Assembly: GCA_963774415.1 (NCBI GenBank) | Contig: CAVZEU010000004.1 | Location: 124,001-188,000 of the forward strand | DNA: 64,000 bases | Direction of reading: 5' to 3' | Source: SZUA-36 sp963774415 | Lineage (GTDB): Bacteria; Pseudomonadota; Gammaproteobacteria; Xanthomonadales; SZUA-36 | Shown here: piece by piece, positions 25,564 through 34,581 of the stretch | Layout of the letters: each line of letters opens with the position of its first letter | Position numbering within the stretch: the stretch's first letter is position 1 | Program-made: the position numbers and the translations under genes | Notes under the pieces: generated by a model | Seen by the model: the letters and a program-made list of their open reading frames with translations, nothing else | Told to the model about the DNA's origin: nothing | The model's database searches: none

Positions 25564-26587
25564 GCGTGCTCAAGGTGTTTGGCGGCAATCGCGATGCACG
25601 GTCGCTCGAAGAAGTTGATCCTGCCTATTCGGACTTTCGGGTTGAACGGCACTGCGATGCGATCCAAGGGCCGAATGCCCGGCGTGGGCTGGCTGTGCGA
25701 ATCGGACGTGACGATCTTCAATCTTGGGCCCACCACGCACTTTTGCGTGCGCGGTCAAAGGGCGTGGTCGCCGGCAACAAGAGAGCCAGGCCAAAAACGG
25801 CAGCGGCTCCGTCGGTTGTTGAAGTTGATGCAGGAACCCCGAAGCGCGTGGTCGAGGGCCTGCTGGAATTCGGGCAACGCTTGGCGGCTGGAAAGCCGGC
25901 CAGCTTTACGCCAGATGCGCAGGCTGACGCCTTCGTGCGCAATGATCCATTCGCCTTCCTGGTGGCCGTGATCTGTGATGAGCAGGTGCGCTTCGAGGCA
26001 GCCTGGGAAGCGCCGCTCAAACTCAAACAGCGCCTTGGGCATTGGGATATTCATCGTATTGCAAGCGAGAGAGATCTCGTCAGAGCAGCATTTTCCGGCC
26101 CGCCGGCCCTTCACCGCTGGGTATCCGTAACTGCCGACCGGGTGGTTGCAGCGGCCGCGCGCGTCATTTCACGATATCGGGGAGACGCCAGCCTGATTTG
26201 GGGCGACGAACCTTCCGCCGAGGAGCTGCGGGAAAGGTTTGAGTTGTTCGAGGGCATTGGGCAGAAGAAATCTGCGATGGCGGTGGAGATTGTTGGAGCG
26301 CATGCTCCGTGTGCCGTTGCGGCAGCTTGACGGAAGTGATGTCGCTGTGGACGTACACGTGCGGCGTGTGTTTCTCCGCTCGGGACTCGCGGATCGCGAT
26401 GACGTGCAGTCACATCGTGGCCGCAGCGCGAAGCGCCAGTCCTGACCGCCCCGGTGCACTCGACTATCCGGCTTGGGAGATTGGTCGCACCTGGTGCCGC
26501 CCTTCGGCTCCGGACTGTGGTGGCTGCCCGATTGGGGGTGTGTGCCCGCGTTTCATCGATCGTGCTGCCGACGTGCGGGGGGCGTAG
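25560..26587 (+). pseudogene. Endonuclease III-like HhH-GPD DNA glycosylase (frameshifted)
   Basis: Residues ~85-250 (FVRNDPFAFLVAVICDEQV, FELFEGIGQKKSAMAVEI) show the HhH-GPD fold of Nth-type base-excision glycosylases. After shifts near 26291 and 26411 the frame gives VAVDVHVRRVFLRSGLAD with the catalytic Asp region. Then comes CRPSAPDCGGCPIGGVC, the four-Cys Fe-S motif with spacing 6-2-5. The first ~80 residues are unrelated to Nth and of doubtful start. Its place inside an R-M cluster suggests DNA-modification handling. Confidence 0.6.
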
Positions 26588-26616
26588 CGTCGTTGCATTT
26601 TGGTTGGACCATGATA

Positions 26617-26645
26617 TTCTATATTCTAGAATCTAGAACGTAGAA
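26617..26645. promoter_or_regulatory. Imperfect 29-bp palindrome before the winged-helix gene
   Basis: The core TTCTAGA-A-TCTAGAA (26624-26638) is perfect. Outer arms extend it to 29 bases with two mismatches, ending 5 bases before the ATG at 26651. Equivalent palindromes precede the homologous genes at 35834 and 47305. Confidence 0.5.
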
Positions 26646-26650
26646 CGGCG

Positions 26651-27172
26651 ATGAACTTGAAACCACAAGACATTCTGGTGCTACTGAAGCTTCTCTCAAT
26701 TGGGCAGAAGGACTGGACTTATGCCTGGTTGGCGGTACAGCTAGATATGAGCCCGTCACAATTACACGCCGCGGTAAAACGAGCGCTGGCGGCACAACTG
26801 GCGGTGAAGAAGGGCAACCGCATTGTCCCAAACCGGCGCAATCTTGAAGAGTTTCTGGTACACGGAATCCGCTACGTGTTCGTGCCCGAGCGCGGCGAAC
26901 TGACACGTGGCATGCCCACCGGATATGCGGCACCTCCGTTGGCAAACTACTTTATCGAATCCGATGAGCCACCTCCCGTGTGGCCGACGCCCGTTGGTTC
27001 AGTACGCGGACAGTCTTTCTCTCCTTTGTACAGATTGGTTCCGGGTGCTGCGGCAAAAGACCGCATGCTTTACGAACTGCTTTCGCTGGTGGACGCTATT
27101 CGTGGTGGTCGTGCGCGTGAGCAAAATCTGGCGATCAAAGAACTGAAAATGCGGCTTGAGCAGCATGATTAG
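26651..27172 (+). CDS. Winged-helix regulator/antitoxin paired with a nucleotidyltransferase
   Basis: This 173-aa protein begins NLKPQDILVLLKLLSIGQKD. A DNA-binding helix region (LAVQLDMSPSQLHAAVKRAL, ~30-50) is followed by a characteristic stretch RGMPTGYAAPPLA and SDEPPPVWP (~100-120). It is homologous over its length to the protein at 47305 and to the relic at 35834. It overlaps the downstream nucleotidyltransferase by 8 bases, and that gene overlaps hsdM, so all three are co-translated. A role as antitoxin or R-M regulator is inferred. Confidence 0.6.
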   Translation: MNLKPQDILVLLKLLSIGQKDWTYAWLAVQLDMSPSQLHAAVKRALAAQLAVKKGNRIVPNRRNLEEFLVHGIRYVFVPERGELTRGMPTGYAAPPLANYFIESDEPPPVWPTPVGSVRGQSFSPLYRLVPGAAAKDRMLYELLSLVDAIRGGRAREQNLAIKELKMRLEQHD

Positions 27173-27872
27173 GGCGCAAAACCCCAACATTCAAATACTG
27201 GAGTTGGCCGTCGACCAGCTCGGAAACCTTGCCGATGAGATGGTGTTTCTCGGCGGTTGCGCGACCGGGTTATTAATGACCGATACTGCCGCACCGCCCA
27301 TTCGTGCAACACAGGATGTGGACGTGATCATCGAAGTCGCTACATTAGCCGAGTATCATCGGCTGTCGGAACGATTGCGAGAAAGGGGATTTGCAGAAGA
27401 CCAGAGTCCGGACGCCCCCATTTGCAGGTGGGTGGCACCGGGCGTGGTGCTGGACGTCATGCCCACCGGTGAGGAGATACTGGGATTTGGTAACCGTTGG
27501 TATCGGCCCGCCTTATCCGCGGCAATGGGCCTGAACTTACCCTCAGGAAAATTCATTCAGATGGTCACGGCGCCGTATTTTTTGGCAACGAAACTGGTAG
27601 CGTTTGACAATCGGGGGCGTCGTGATTTCATGATGAGCCAGGATATGGAGGATATCGTGGCGGTACTGGATGGACGGCCAGAGTTGATAGGCGAATTGGA
27701 AGAACATGCCGACAGCGGTCTCCGAAGTTACCTCGCAAAGCGATTTGGTGAACTACTGGACAACGAAGACTTTCTGGCGGCGCTTCCAGGACATGTCCAA
27801 GGTGGCGCTGCGAGCCCGGATCGAACACCCATAGTGATTGAAACAATCGAACAAATAGCAGGAATCGCATGA
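27165..27872 (+). CDS. Nucleotidyltransferase-fold protein coupled to hsdM
   Basis: The protein is 235 residues from ATG 27165. MVFLGGCATGLLMTD (~25-40) followed by RATQDVDVIIE is the GG...DxD pattern of minimal nucleotidyltransferases. Later YFLATKLVAFDNRGRRDFMMSQDMEDIVAVLDGR resembles the C-terminal part of AbiEii-like toxins. Its stop overlaps the hsdM ATG by 4 bases. With the preceding winged-helix gene it forms a probable toxin-antitoxin-type module inserted in the R-M operon. Confidence 0.65.
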   Translation: MIRAQNPNIQILELAVDQLGNLADEMVFLGGCATGLLMTDTAAPPIRATQDVDVIIEVATLAEYHRLSERLRERGFAEDQSPDAPICRWVAPGVVLDVMPTGEEILGFGNRWYRPALSAAMGLNLPSGKFIQMVTAPYFLATKLVAFDNRGRRDFMMSQDMEDIVAVLDGRPELIGELEEHADSGLRSYLAKRFGELLDNEDFLAALPGHVQGGAASPDRTPIVIETIEQIAGIA

Positions 27873-29369
27873 ACGCTGATTCAATCGTCCAAAAACTCTG
27901 GAACTACTGCAACGTCCTCCGCGACGACGGCATGTCATACGGTGACTATGTCGAGCAGCTCACCTATTTGCTGTTCCTCAAAATGGCCGACGAGCGCACT
28001 CGGCCGCCGTACAACCAAGCCAGCCCGGTGCCCGGAAAGTACGCCTGGTCCAGCATGATCAGGAAGGACGGCGACGAGTTGTTCGATCATTATCGTCACA
28101 CCCTTGAAGCGCTGGCCAAGGAAAAGGGCCTGCTCGGCCTGATCTTCAACAAGTCGCAGAACAAGTTCCAGGACCCGGCCAAACTGCGGCGGCTCGTGGT
28201 TGACCTCATCGACAAAGAGACATGGGTGTCGATGAGCGCGGACGTTAAGGGCGATGCTTACGAAGGCCTGCTGGAGAAGAACGCCCAGGACACCAAGTCC
28301 GGCGCCGGACAATACTTCACCCCGCGCCCGCTGATCCAGGCCATTGTGGACGTCATGGCCCCGCAGCCCGGCGAGACCATCTGCGACCCCGCCTGCGGCA
28401 CCGGCGGCTTTCTGCTGGCCGCACATGACTACGTGGTCAGGCACAATCCGAAATCTCACCAAGGACCAGCGCAAGGCGTTGAAGAACGATACCTTCAAGG
28501 GCTGGGAACTGGTGCAGGCGACTGCGCGACTGTGCGCGATGAATCTGCTGCTGCACGGCATCGGCAGCCAGGAGGAAGGCGAGGACATCGAAGTGGCCGA
28601 CGCGCTGGCCGCGGACCCGGGCGAGCGTTTCGACCTGGTGCTCACCAATCCGCCGTTTGGCAAGAAGAGCAGCACGACGATTGTCGGAGAAGAGGGCAAG
28701 GTCAGCCGCGAGCGCGACATCGTCGAGCGGATTGATTTCTGGACCACCACCTCGAACAAGCAGCTCAACTTCGTCCAGCACGTCAAGACGCTGCTCAAGC
28801 AGAACGGCCGGGCGGCCGTGGTGGTGCCGGATAATGTCCTATTCGAAGGTGGCGCCGGCGAAACCATCCGCCGCAAGCTGCTGCACGAGTGCGACGTGCA
28901 CACCTTATTGCGCTTGCCCACCGGCCTGTTCTACGCCCAGGGCGTGAAAGCCAACGTGCTGTTCTTCGACAAGAAGCCTGCCAGCGAGACCCCGTGGACC
29001 AAAAAGTTGTGGATTTACGATCTGCGCACCAACAAACATTTCACGCTGAAAACTCATTCGCTCAAACGTGAAGACCTGGACGAGTTCGTCGAGTGTTACA
29101 AGCCGGGTAAGCGGCAGGAGCGCCAGCCGACCTGGTCGGAGGACAACCCCGATGGCCGCTGGCGTGCTTACGACTATGACGAGTTGATCACACGCGACAA
29201 AGTCAGCCTGGATATCTTCTGGTTGCGCGACGAGTCACTGGCCGATACCGAGAATCTGCCGCCGCCTGGAGTGATCGCGGCGGAAATTGTTGAGGACCTG
29301 GAGGCGGCGTTGGAGCAGATGCGGTTGATTGCGGAGGATTTGGCACCTGAATCGGGGGACATTGAGTAA
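27869..29369 (+). CDS. hsdM: Type I restriction-modification DNA methyltransferase (one frameshift)
   Basis: HsdM methylates adenine N6 at the target set by HsdS. The N-terminal helical HsdM_N (IVQKLWNYCNVLRDDGMSYG), SAM motif DPACGTGGFLLAAHDY (~175) and catalytic NPPFG (~28648) are visible. At ~28450 two bases seem missing (CCGAAA for CCGCGAAA); restoring them joins NP to NLTKDQRKALKND. The full protein is ~500 aa. It stands ~6.6 kb after hsdS, unusual for a type I operon, and overlaps the next gene by one base. Confidence 0.88.
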
Positions 29370-30287
29370 TGGACATACTCTTGACAGTAGTTTTCCTTAT
29401 GGCTTTGATCTTACCTGTCTATTTGGGTGTGCTCGCCCTCGCTTGGGCAAAGAAAAGGGATGCGAAGAGAATTCATCCATTGACCAAATCTCTGCGTAGG
29501 CCGCCAGGCGGCCATTTATCCAGGCAATTCGTTGGTCTTTATTATGATCTTGCGGCTTCTCTTGGGCTCTCTATCACTTCGGTCGCCCTTCCCAGCTTCG
29601 ATTTATTTGTTTCAGTCACACATTCTTAAGAAACCAGACAGCTGGGTTCGCGGTATCTTTATTTGCGCATTGGTTATAGCAGCGTTGGTCTTTTTCATCC
29701 GAAGGTTGATTCGCCAAAGGAAACAGATTCGGGAATTGAGCCTTGGTTATCAATGCGAACTTGCGGTAGGGCAGGAGCTGGATCAGCTGATGCTCGATGG
29801 CATTCATGTATTCCACGATATTCCAGCTGAAAAATTCAATGTCGACCATCTGGTGGTGGGGCCAGGTGGCGTGATCGCTGTTGAGACCAAGGGCCGGTCA
29901 AAGATGCGGGGCACGGCCGGGCCCGATAAGGCCGAATACAACGTTGTCTATGAGAATGGCGTGCTGAAGTTTCCGGGTTGGCAGGAGACTGCACCTATTG
30001 AGCAAGCCAAGAGAAATGCCAAATGGGTGAGTCAGTGGCTGAGCGGAGCAGCAGGCTTTGATGTCACGGCAAAAGGCATGGTGGTGCTGCCTGGATGGTA
30101 CATCAATGACAAGCCCGGTCAGGCGATACCGGTACTGGCTGTAGGCGCAGTGTTGAAGGTGTTGAGAAAATACACCGTACAAAAGTTAACCGAACAACAG
30201 ATCACACAAATTGTTTATCAGGTTGAGCAAAAAACCAGAGACCTGAAACCGGGTGATGCATTGCGGCCGCTGGAACAGATTTCCTAG
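29369..30287 (+). CDS. Membrane-anchored NERD-domain nuclease-like protein (one frameshift)
   Basis: An N-terminal helix (LLTVVFLMALILPVYLGVLA) and, after a +1 shift near 29596, a second helix (GIFICALVIAALVFFI) precede a NERD domain with NVDHLVVGPGGVIAVETKGR, the nuclease-like D...ExK core. The C-terminal tail is helical. NERD proteins are frequent in defence regions. Without the shift, two partial frames exist (29369-29629 and 29532-30287). Confidence 0.75.
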
Positions 30288-30408
30288 CAATCGGGCTGGC
30301 GCAGTTGCTGAGAAATGAATTATGAAGCCCCAAAAGGAAGTGAGCTGCTTAAGCGATCCTGTTAACGGCAAATGACGACATGACCAAAAATATGGAGGGC
30401 TACATTGG

Positions 30409-31461
30409 ATGCCTTTATACACGATGACAAACACGCGCCTTACTGAAATTGAGAGAACCGATTTTGCCGCTGCGCATATTCGTGAGAGACAGGACTTGCA
30501 GCGACATCTTAGGGATCAAATTAGCGTAATAGATTCTGACTTATTCGTTCTCTGTGAAGAGTTTGGCAATTGGGAGGAAGGCAAAAGGCGAATTGATTTG
30601 TTAGCGATTGATCGAGAAGCCAACTTGGTGGTTATCGAACTTAAACGAACACAAGATGGCGGTCACATGGAACTCCAAGCCATCCGTTATGCCGCGCTCG
30701 TCGCCAACATGACATTCGAGCAAGCTGTTCGCGCTCATAAAGAGTACTTGTCCTCGCGTGATTTAGAAGCAGACCCAGAGCAGAGATTGCTCGAATTTCT
30801 TGATTGGGAAGAACCGGACGAAGAAGCATTTGGCGCCGATGTAAGAATTGTTTTGGTATCTGGTGACTTTTCAAAAGAACTGACCACTTCAATATTGTGG
30901 CTGAACGAGAAAGGATTGGACATTCGTTGTGTTCGACTTCGGCCCCACCAACTAAATGATCAGCTGATCCTTCAAGTTGAGCAAGTTCTACCACTACCCG
31001 AAGCGCAGGAGTACATGATTGGGGTTCGCGAAAAACAAAGAAGTGAGGCAAAGGCAAGGTCGAAAGATTTGACCCGATTTGATTTGGAAGTAGATGGAGA
31101 GCGCCTTACGAATTTGGCTAAACGGCAAGCGATAGTGCGGGTGGCCGTCAAGTTATGTGCGGAGGGAGTAACGCCTGAGGAATTGGCGGAGATTTCCGGC
31201 CGATCTTTAAATTCCATATGGCGTAGTGCCGAAGGCTCATTGGATTCCGATGAGTTATATGTGCATTTGGAAGCTCAGGCTAATGCAGGTGGGCCGGCAT
31301 TTGATCCAGGAAGATGGTTTACAGAAGATAAGTTCCTGATCGAATCGGCGGGAAAGACCTGGGCATTGACTAAAATGTGGGGAATAAACACAGAAGCTAT
31401 TATGGAAAGATGGATTTCGAACCATCCGGAAGCGGGAATTAAATTATCCAGGTCAAACTAG
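30409..31461 (+). CDS. NucS/DUF91-like endonuclease domain protein
   Basis: This 350-aa protein has residues ~50-90 reading EEGKRRIDLLAIDREANLVVIELKRTQ, a PD-(D/E)XK core (D...ELK) as in DUF91/NucS-type nucleases. The following HMELQAIRYAALVANMT and a central IVLVSGDFSKE segment also match that family. The C-terminal ~130 residues are a separate domain that I do not recognise. A second in-frame ATG at 30424 is possible. GGAGG precedes it by 10-12 bases. Confidence 0.7.
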   Translation: MPLYTMTNTRLTEIERTDFAAAHIRERQDLQRHLRDQISVIDSDLFVLCEEFGNWEEGKRRIDLLAIDREANLVVIELKRTQDGGHMELQAIRYAALVANMTFEQAVRAHKEYLSSRDLEADPEQRLLEFLDWEEPDEEAFGADVRIVLVSGDFSKELTTSILWLNEKGLDIRCVRLRPHQLNDQLILQVEQVLPLPEAQEYMIGVREKQRSEAKARSKDLTRFDLEVDGERLTNLAKRQAIVRVAVKLCAEGVTPEELAEISGRSLNSIWRSAEGSLDSDELYVHLEAQANAGGPAFDPGRWFTEDKFLIESAGKTWALTKMWGINTEAIMERWISNHPEAGIKLSRSN

Positions 31462-31473
31462 GGGCCATTCAGC

Positions 31474-32370
31474 TTGGAAGATTCGCTAAGTGCATCAATT
31501 CGAAAGGCTGCCTTCGATTGGGCAGAAGAAATGACTGCCTTGCATGGAGACGTGCTGCCTCATTTTTTAATCAAGCAAGGTTTTAGCTTCCGGGGTGAGC
31601 GAGTTTGCCTAATTAGCAGGCAGGGCATCTTTAAGCCGACCCAAATTCAACACTATCCATTAACAATTAGTACAACACCAAACAGCCCGTACAAAGATAC
31701 CTTCGCGCCCCAAGGAGACCTCCTGCTGTACCGGTATCGAGGTACGGATACGAACTTCTATCAAAACCGTGGGCTGCGGGATGCTATGCGAGATCGTATC
31801 CCGCTAATTTATTTTCACGGAACCGTTCCTGGTCAATACTTGTTGGTTTGGCCTGTATATGTAGTTGGAGATAATCCGGGCCAGCTAACATTTACTGTAT
31901 CCGTCGATGATCCAATTCAATTGTCGTATGAAAGAGATGACGCCGATGAGGAGATTCGCAGGGGTTACATTACGCGCCAAGTTAGGCAACGAATTCATCA
32001 ACGTACTTTCAGGGATCGAGTCTTGGCGGCTTACCGCAGTCAATGCACGGTTTGCCGGCTAAAGCATTCGAGAATGCTCGATGCCGCACACATTATTCCC
32101 GATGCTGATCCAGAAGGAGAACCTGTTGTCAGTAATGGCCTTTCGCTTTGTAAACTACATCATGCTGCGTATGACCAGTCAGTTTTTGGCATCCGGCCAG
32201 ATTACAGCATAGAAGTGCGACGTGATGTACTTGAAGAGCATGATGGGCCAATGCTCAAACATGGGCTTCAGGAGATTCACGATTCAATGATTCAGCTGCC
32301 ATCGAGACGAATTGATCGCCCAGACCCCGTGAGGTTGGAAAAGCGTTATGAAGCATTCGTGGCGCAGTAG
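31474..32370 (+). CDS. HNH endonuclease
   Basis: The 298 residues start at TTG 31474. The C-terminal half carries CTVCRLKHSRMLDAAHIIPD, EPVVSNGLSLCKLHHAAYD, a full HNH domain of the putative-restriction-endonuclease type (zinc Cys plus AHI and LHHAAYD). The N-terminal ~180 residues (FSFRGERVCLISRQGIFKP onward) match the domain commonly found in front of this HNH type. It follows the NucS-like gene by 12 bases. Confidence 0.8.
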   Translation: MEDSLSASIRKAAFDWAEEMTALHGDVLPHFLIKQGFSFRGERVCLISRQGIFKPTQIQHYPLTISTTPNSPYKDTFAPQGDLLLYRYRGTDTNFYQNRGLRDAMRDRIPLIYFHGTVPGQYLLVWPVYVVGDNPGQLTFTVSVDDPIQLSYERDDADEEIRRGYITRQVRQRIHQRTFRDRVLAAYRSQCTVCRLKHSRMLDAAHIIPDADPEGEPVVSNGLSLCKLHHAAYDQSVFGIRPDYSIEVRRDVLEEHDGPMLKHGLQEIHDSMIQLPSRRIDRPDPVRLEKRYEAFVAQ

Positions 32371-32382
32371 CTCAGACCCCCA

Positions 32383-32444
32383 CGCGTTTCCGCGGAATCG
32401 TGATTATGTTAAATGGTGATTGTTGTAACCTGGATTTCCTTCAC
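32383..32444. repeat. Dispersed two-hairpin repeat, copy 1
   Basis: CGCGTTTCCGCGGAA then TGATTATGTTAAAT, a short variable hairpin (GGT...ACC) and ATTTCCT. Further copies are near 36094, 48358 (partial), 57082 and 57914. It lies in the 210-base gap between the HNH gene and 32581. Confidence 0.6.
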
Positions 32445-32580
32445 AATAGGGCGCAAATTGGCATCTCTTGCCGGGTACGCCAGCTATCACCGGGGCAACG
32501 TTTTTTGGATGCCTGGGTGAGACAGGTCAATAGGGCTAGAGCTAAATTGGATTGAGGGAGATTAAGTCGAGGGGTTCCGG

Positions 32581-33063
32581 ATGGATATTTCACAGGTTGA
32601 AGCAGATTTATCTTTGCGTATTGAACAGTCAAGGAATTGGTTGTCGGGCGATCCGGGCCCTCTAACGGGATTTAAGTTTCGGAAAGATACGGACTGGGAA
32701 GCCAGACCCACTAAATTCCTGGATGACCCAAGACGGGTTGAGCGACATGGTGTTCGGTTTAGGTTTTATGTGGTTGATTACTGCAAAAATATAGAAGTTG
32801 AGCTGGATATTCGGATTCACCCTGTTGCAGAGGTGAAAGAAAGTGGGGACTCACATCCATACGTGGTCATTTATGTTGTAGACCAGGCAACGGGTGCTGA
32901 CGTAGAAATAACTCAACGAGAATTCGTGCGTGCTGACTCATATGCACACTTGGTCGATTTTTCGATTGAGGATTGGTACAGGTATTGGGTAAACAAAGCC
33001 ATAAAAGACAAAAAGGCTTCCAAAATCTTTCGTCCCGAAATGAGGTTGTCAGTAAACGAATGA
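32581..33063 (+). CDS. Hypothetical protein coupled to a probable nuclease
   Basis: This 160-aa soluble protein has mixed alpha/beta pattern (RFRFYVVDYCKNIEVELDIR, HPYVVIYVVDQATGADVEI). I recognise no family. A GAGGGG site precedes the ATG. Its stop overlaps the next ATG (ATGA), so the two products are probably made together. Confidence 0.55.
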   Translation: MDISQVEADLSLRIEQSRNWLSGDPGPLTGFKFRKDTDWEARPTKFLDDPRRVERHGVRFRFYVVDYCKNIEVELDIRIHPVAEVKESGDSHPYVVIYVVDQATGADVEITQREFVRADSYAHLVDFSIEDWYRYWVNKAIKDKKASKIFRPEMRLSVNE

Positions 33064-33794
33064 ATGCGGGCCCGTTTCAAGACAGTCGTGCCTTGGCTGC
33101 TTGGGCTGCAAGTGTAATTACGGCCGCGAAGATTTTCGAAGTGGCCCAGTGGAGAATGCTTGAATACTGGATGCAGGTTGAGCTTTATCGCGCGGTGCAG
33201 TCTGGGTATGCAGGTAAATGGAAACACCTTGGTGATCACGAACAACCCTATTTCACGATGCTTCCACGGACTGGTTCAAAATACAACACCAAATGGGTGG
33301 ATCTCGTTTTTGCTGAGCCTTCGCTTAAACAACCGAGACGGATTGTTTGGATTGAGTTAAAGGACATAGGGCGTTCTCAACACAGGCTGCAAGCCAATGC
33401 ATCAGGACTGGGTCAGGATTTAGCCGCACTTCACAGTCTCGATCCCGCAAAGACACAGGAATTATGGTTTGCCCCATCGCCTCATATTATTGATATTGGG
33501 AGAAAGCCGGAGTGGGATCGTTTTGCTGGTGGCCTAGTTTCAGCTGACCATTTCATTGCTCAAATTGTGTTAGTGCCTGAGTTCCTCACTGATCCGAGAC
33601 ATGAAAGCGTCCTAATAGGCAATTGGTGCAATACGTTCAGTTCAAGAACCAAGACAAGTTTGAGTATTAAGCGAATTGCAAAAGCAAACGCAGGGCAATT
33701 CACAATCTACGCAATTTTATTGCCGCTGCCAGGTTCAGGTTCTGGCTGTATAGATACTAAAGAGGCGATTAAAAAAGCCACGCGTAACTGTTAA
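33060..33794 (+). CDS. Hypothetical protein with PD-(D/E)XK-like core
   Basis: The protein is 244 residues from the overlapping ATG 33060. KYNTKWVDLVFAEPS followed by RIVWIELKDIGRSQ gives a D...ExK pattern with a preceding conserved helix (EYWMQVELYRAVQS). This order fits PD-(D/E)XK nucleases, but I cannot name the family. It is the second gene of a coupled pair at the end of the R-M-centred cluster. Confidence 0.5.
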   Translation: MNAGPFQDSRALAAWAASVITAAKIFEVAQWRMLEYWMQVELYRAVQSGYAGKWKHLGDHEQPYFTMLPRTGSKYNTKWVDLVFAEPSLKQPRRIVWIELKDIGRSQHRLQANASGLGQDLAALHSLDPAKTQELWFAPSPHIIDIGRKPEWDRFAGGLVSADHFIAQIVLVPEFLTDPRHESVLIGNWCNTFSSRTKTSLSIKRIAKANAGQFTIYAILLPLPGSGSGCIDTKEAIKKATRNC

Positions 33795-33858
33795 CAGGCC
33801 TTCATCATGAGAGCAGGATTTTGAACTCGGAAGCTGAATCCAAAGACCGGAAAAGAGC

Positions 33859-34287
33859 ATGCTAGGAACCGAAGACCCATACAACCTAACCCGCTTCCTC
33901 GAAGCCCAGGAAAAGGTCTACCCCCGCGCCCTCGCCGAACTGCAAAACGGCCGCAAACGATCCCACTGGATGTGGTTCATCTTCCCGCAGATCGACGGGC
34001 TCGGATTCAGTTCGACGGCGAAGTTCTATGCGATCAAGAGCCGGGAAGAAGCAAAGGCGTATCTGGATCACCCGGTGCTGGGTGCGCGATTGCAGGAATG
34101 CACGGAGGCGGTACTTGCCAACCAGGATCGTTCCATCTCGGAAATATTCGGCTACCCGGATGACCTCAAGTTCAAATCTTCCATGACGCTGTTCGAGGCC
34201 GTGGCCGGTCCGGGCTCGGTGTTCGAGCAGGCGATTGAGCAGTGCCTGGGTGGACAGCGTGACTCCAGGACACTAGATTTGCTTTAA
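33859..34287 (+). CDS. DUF1810 family protein
   Basis: The 142 residues contain NLTRFLEAQEKVYPRALAEL, KRSHWMWFIFPQIDGLG and FGYPDDLKFKSSMTLFE, the DUF1810 (calpastatin-like) hallmark. The function is unknown. Two more copies occur in the window (a truncated one at 46916 and a full one at 48539). Confidence 0.9.
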   Translation: MLGTEDPYNLTRFLEAQEKVYPRALAELQNGRKRSHWMWFIFPQIDGLGFSSTAKFYAIKSREEAKAYLDHPVLGARLQECTEAVLANQDRSISEIFGYPDDLKFKSSMTLFEAVAGPGSVFEQAIEQCLGGQRDSRTLDLL

Positions 34288-34581
34288 TCAGACTGATGTC
34301 TTCTCAATGAATCCCACAGAAAAGAACGCCGAATGCCCCTTCTGCCGTCCTGACGAAGACAGGATAATTTTCCGATCCGAGTGGGTTAAGTGTATCTGGG
34401 ATGCATATCCGCTGAACCTGGGCCATGCACTGCTCGTTCCGCACCGCCATATAACGAGCTGGTTCGACGCAACGCACGAGGAACAAGTTGCTCTTACGGC
34501 CGCCATCGCACAAGCCAAAAGCGCGATCGAAGATCGGTTCTCACCACAAGGTTACAACGTAGGTTTTAATGACCAGGAAGC
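33880..34581 (+). repeat. 702-bp direct repeat, left copy
   Basis: This stretch (DUF1810 gene plus most of the HIT gene) is nearly identical to 48554-49255 with a constant offset of 14,674 bases and no indels. The two copies bracket the HNH/MNT/AAA/PLD segment. Confidence 0.9.

Noticed and set aside
25539..25736. Minus-strand 65-codon frame with protein-like stretch
   Set aside because: The plus-strand reading in the same place leads into the HhH-GPD domain; without homology support the minus frame cannot be preferred.
27935..28921. 328-codon minus-strand open frame
   Set aside because: Antisense to hsdM, with no motif; the HsdM SAM and NPPF motifs are on the plus strand.
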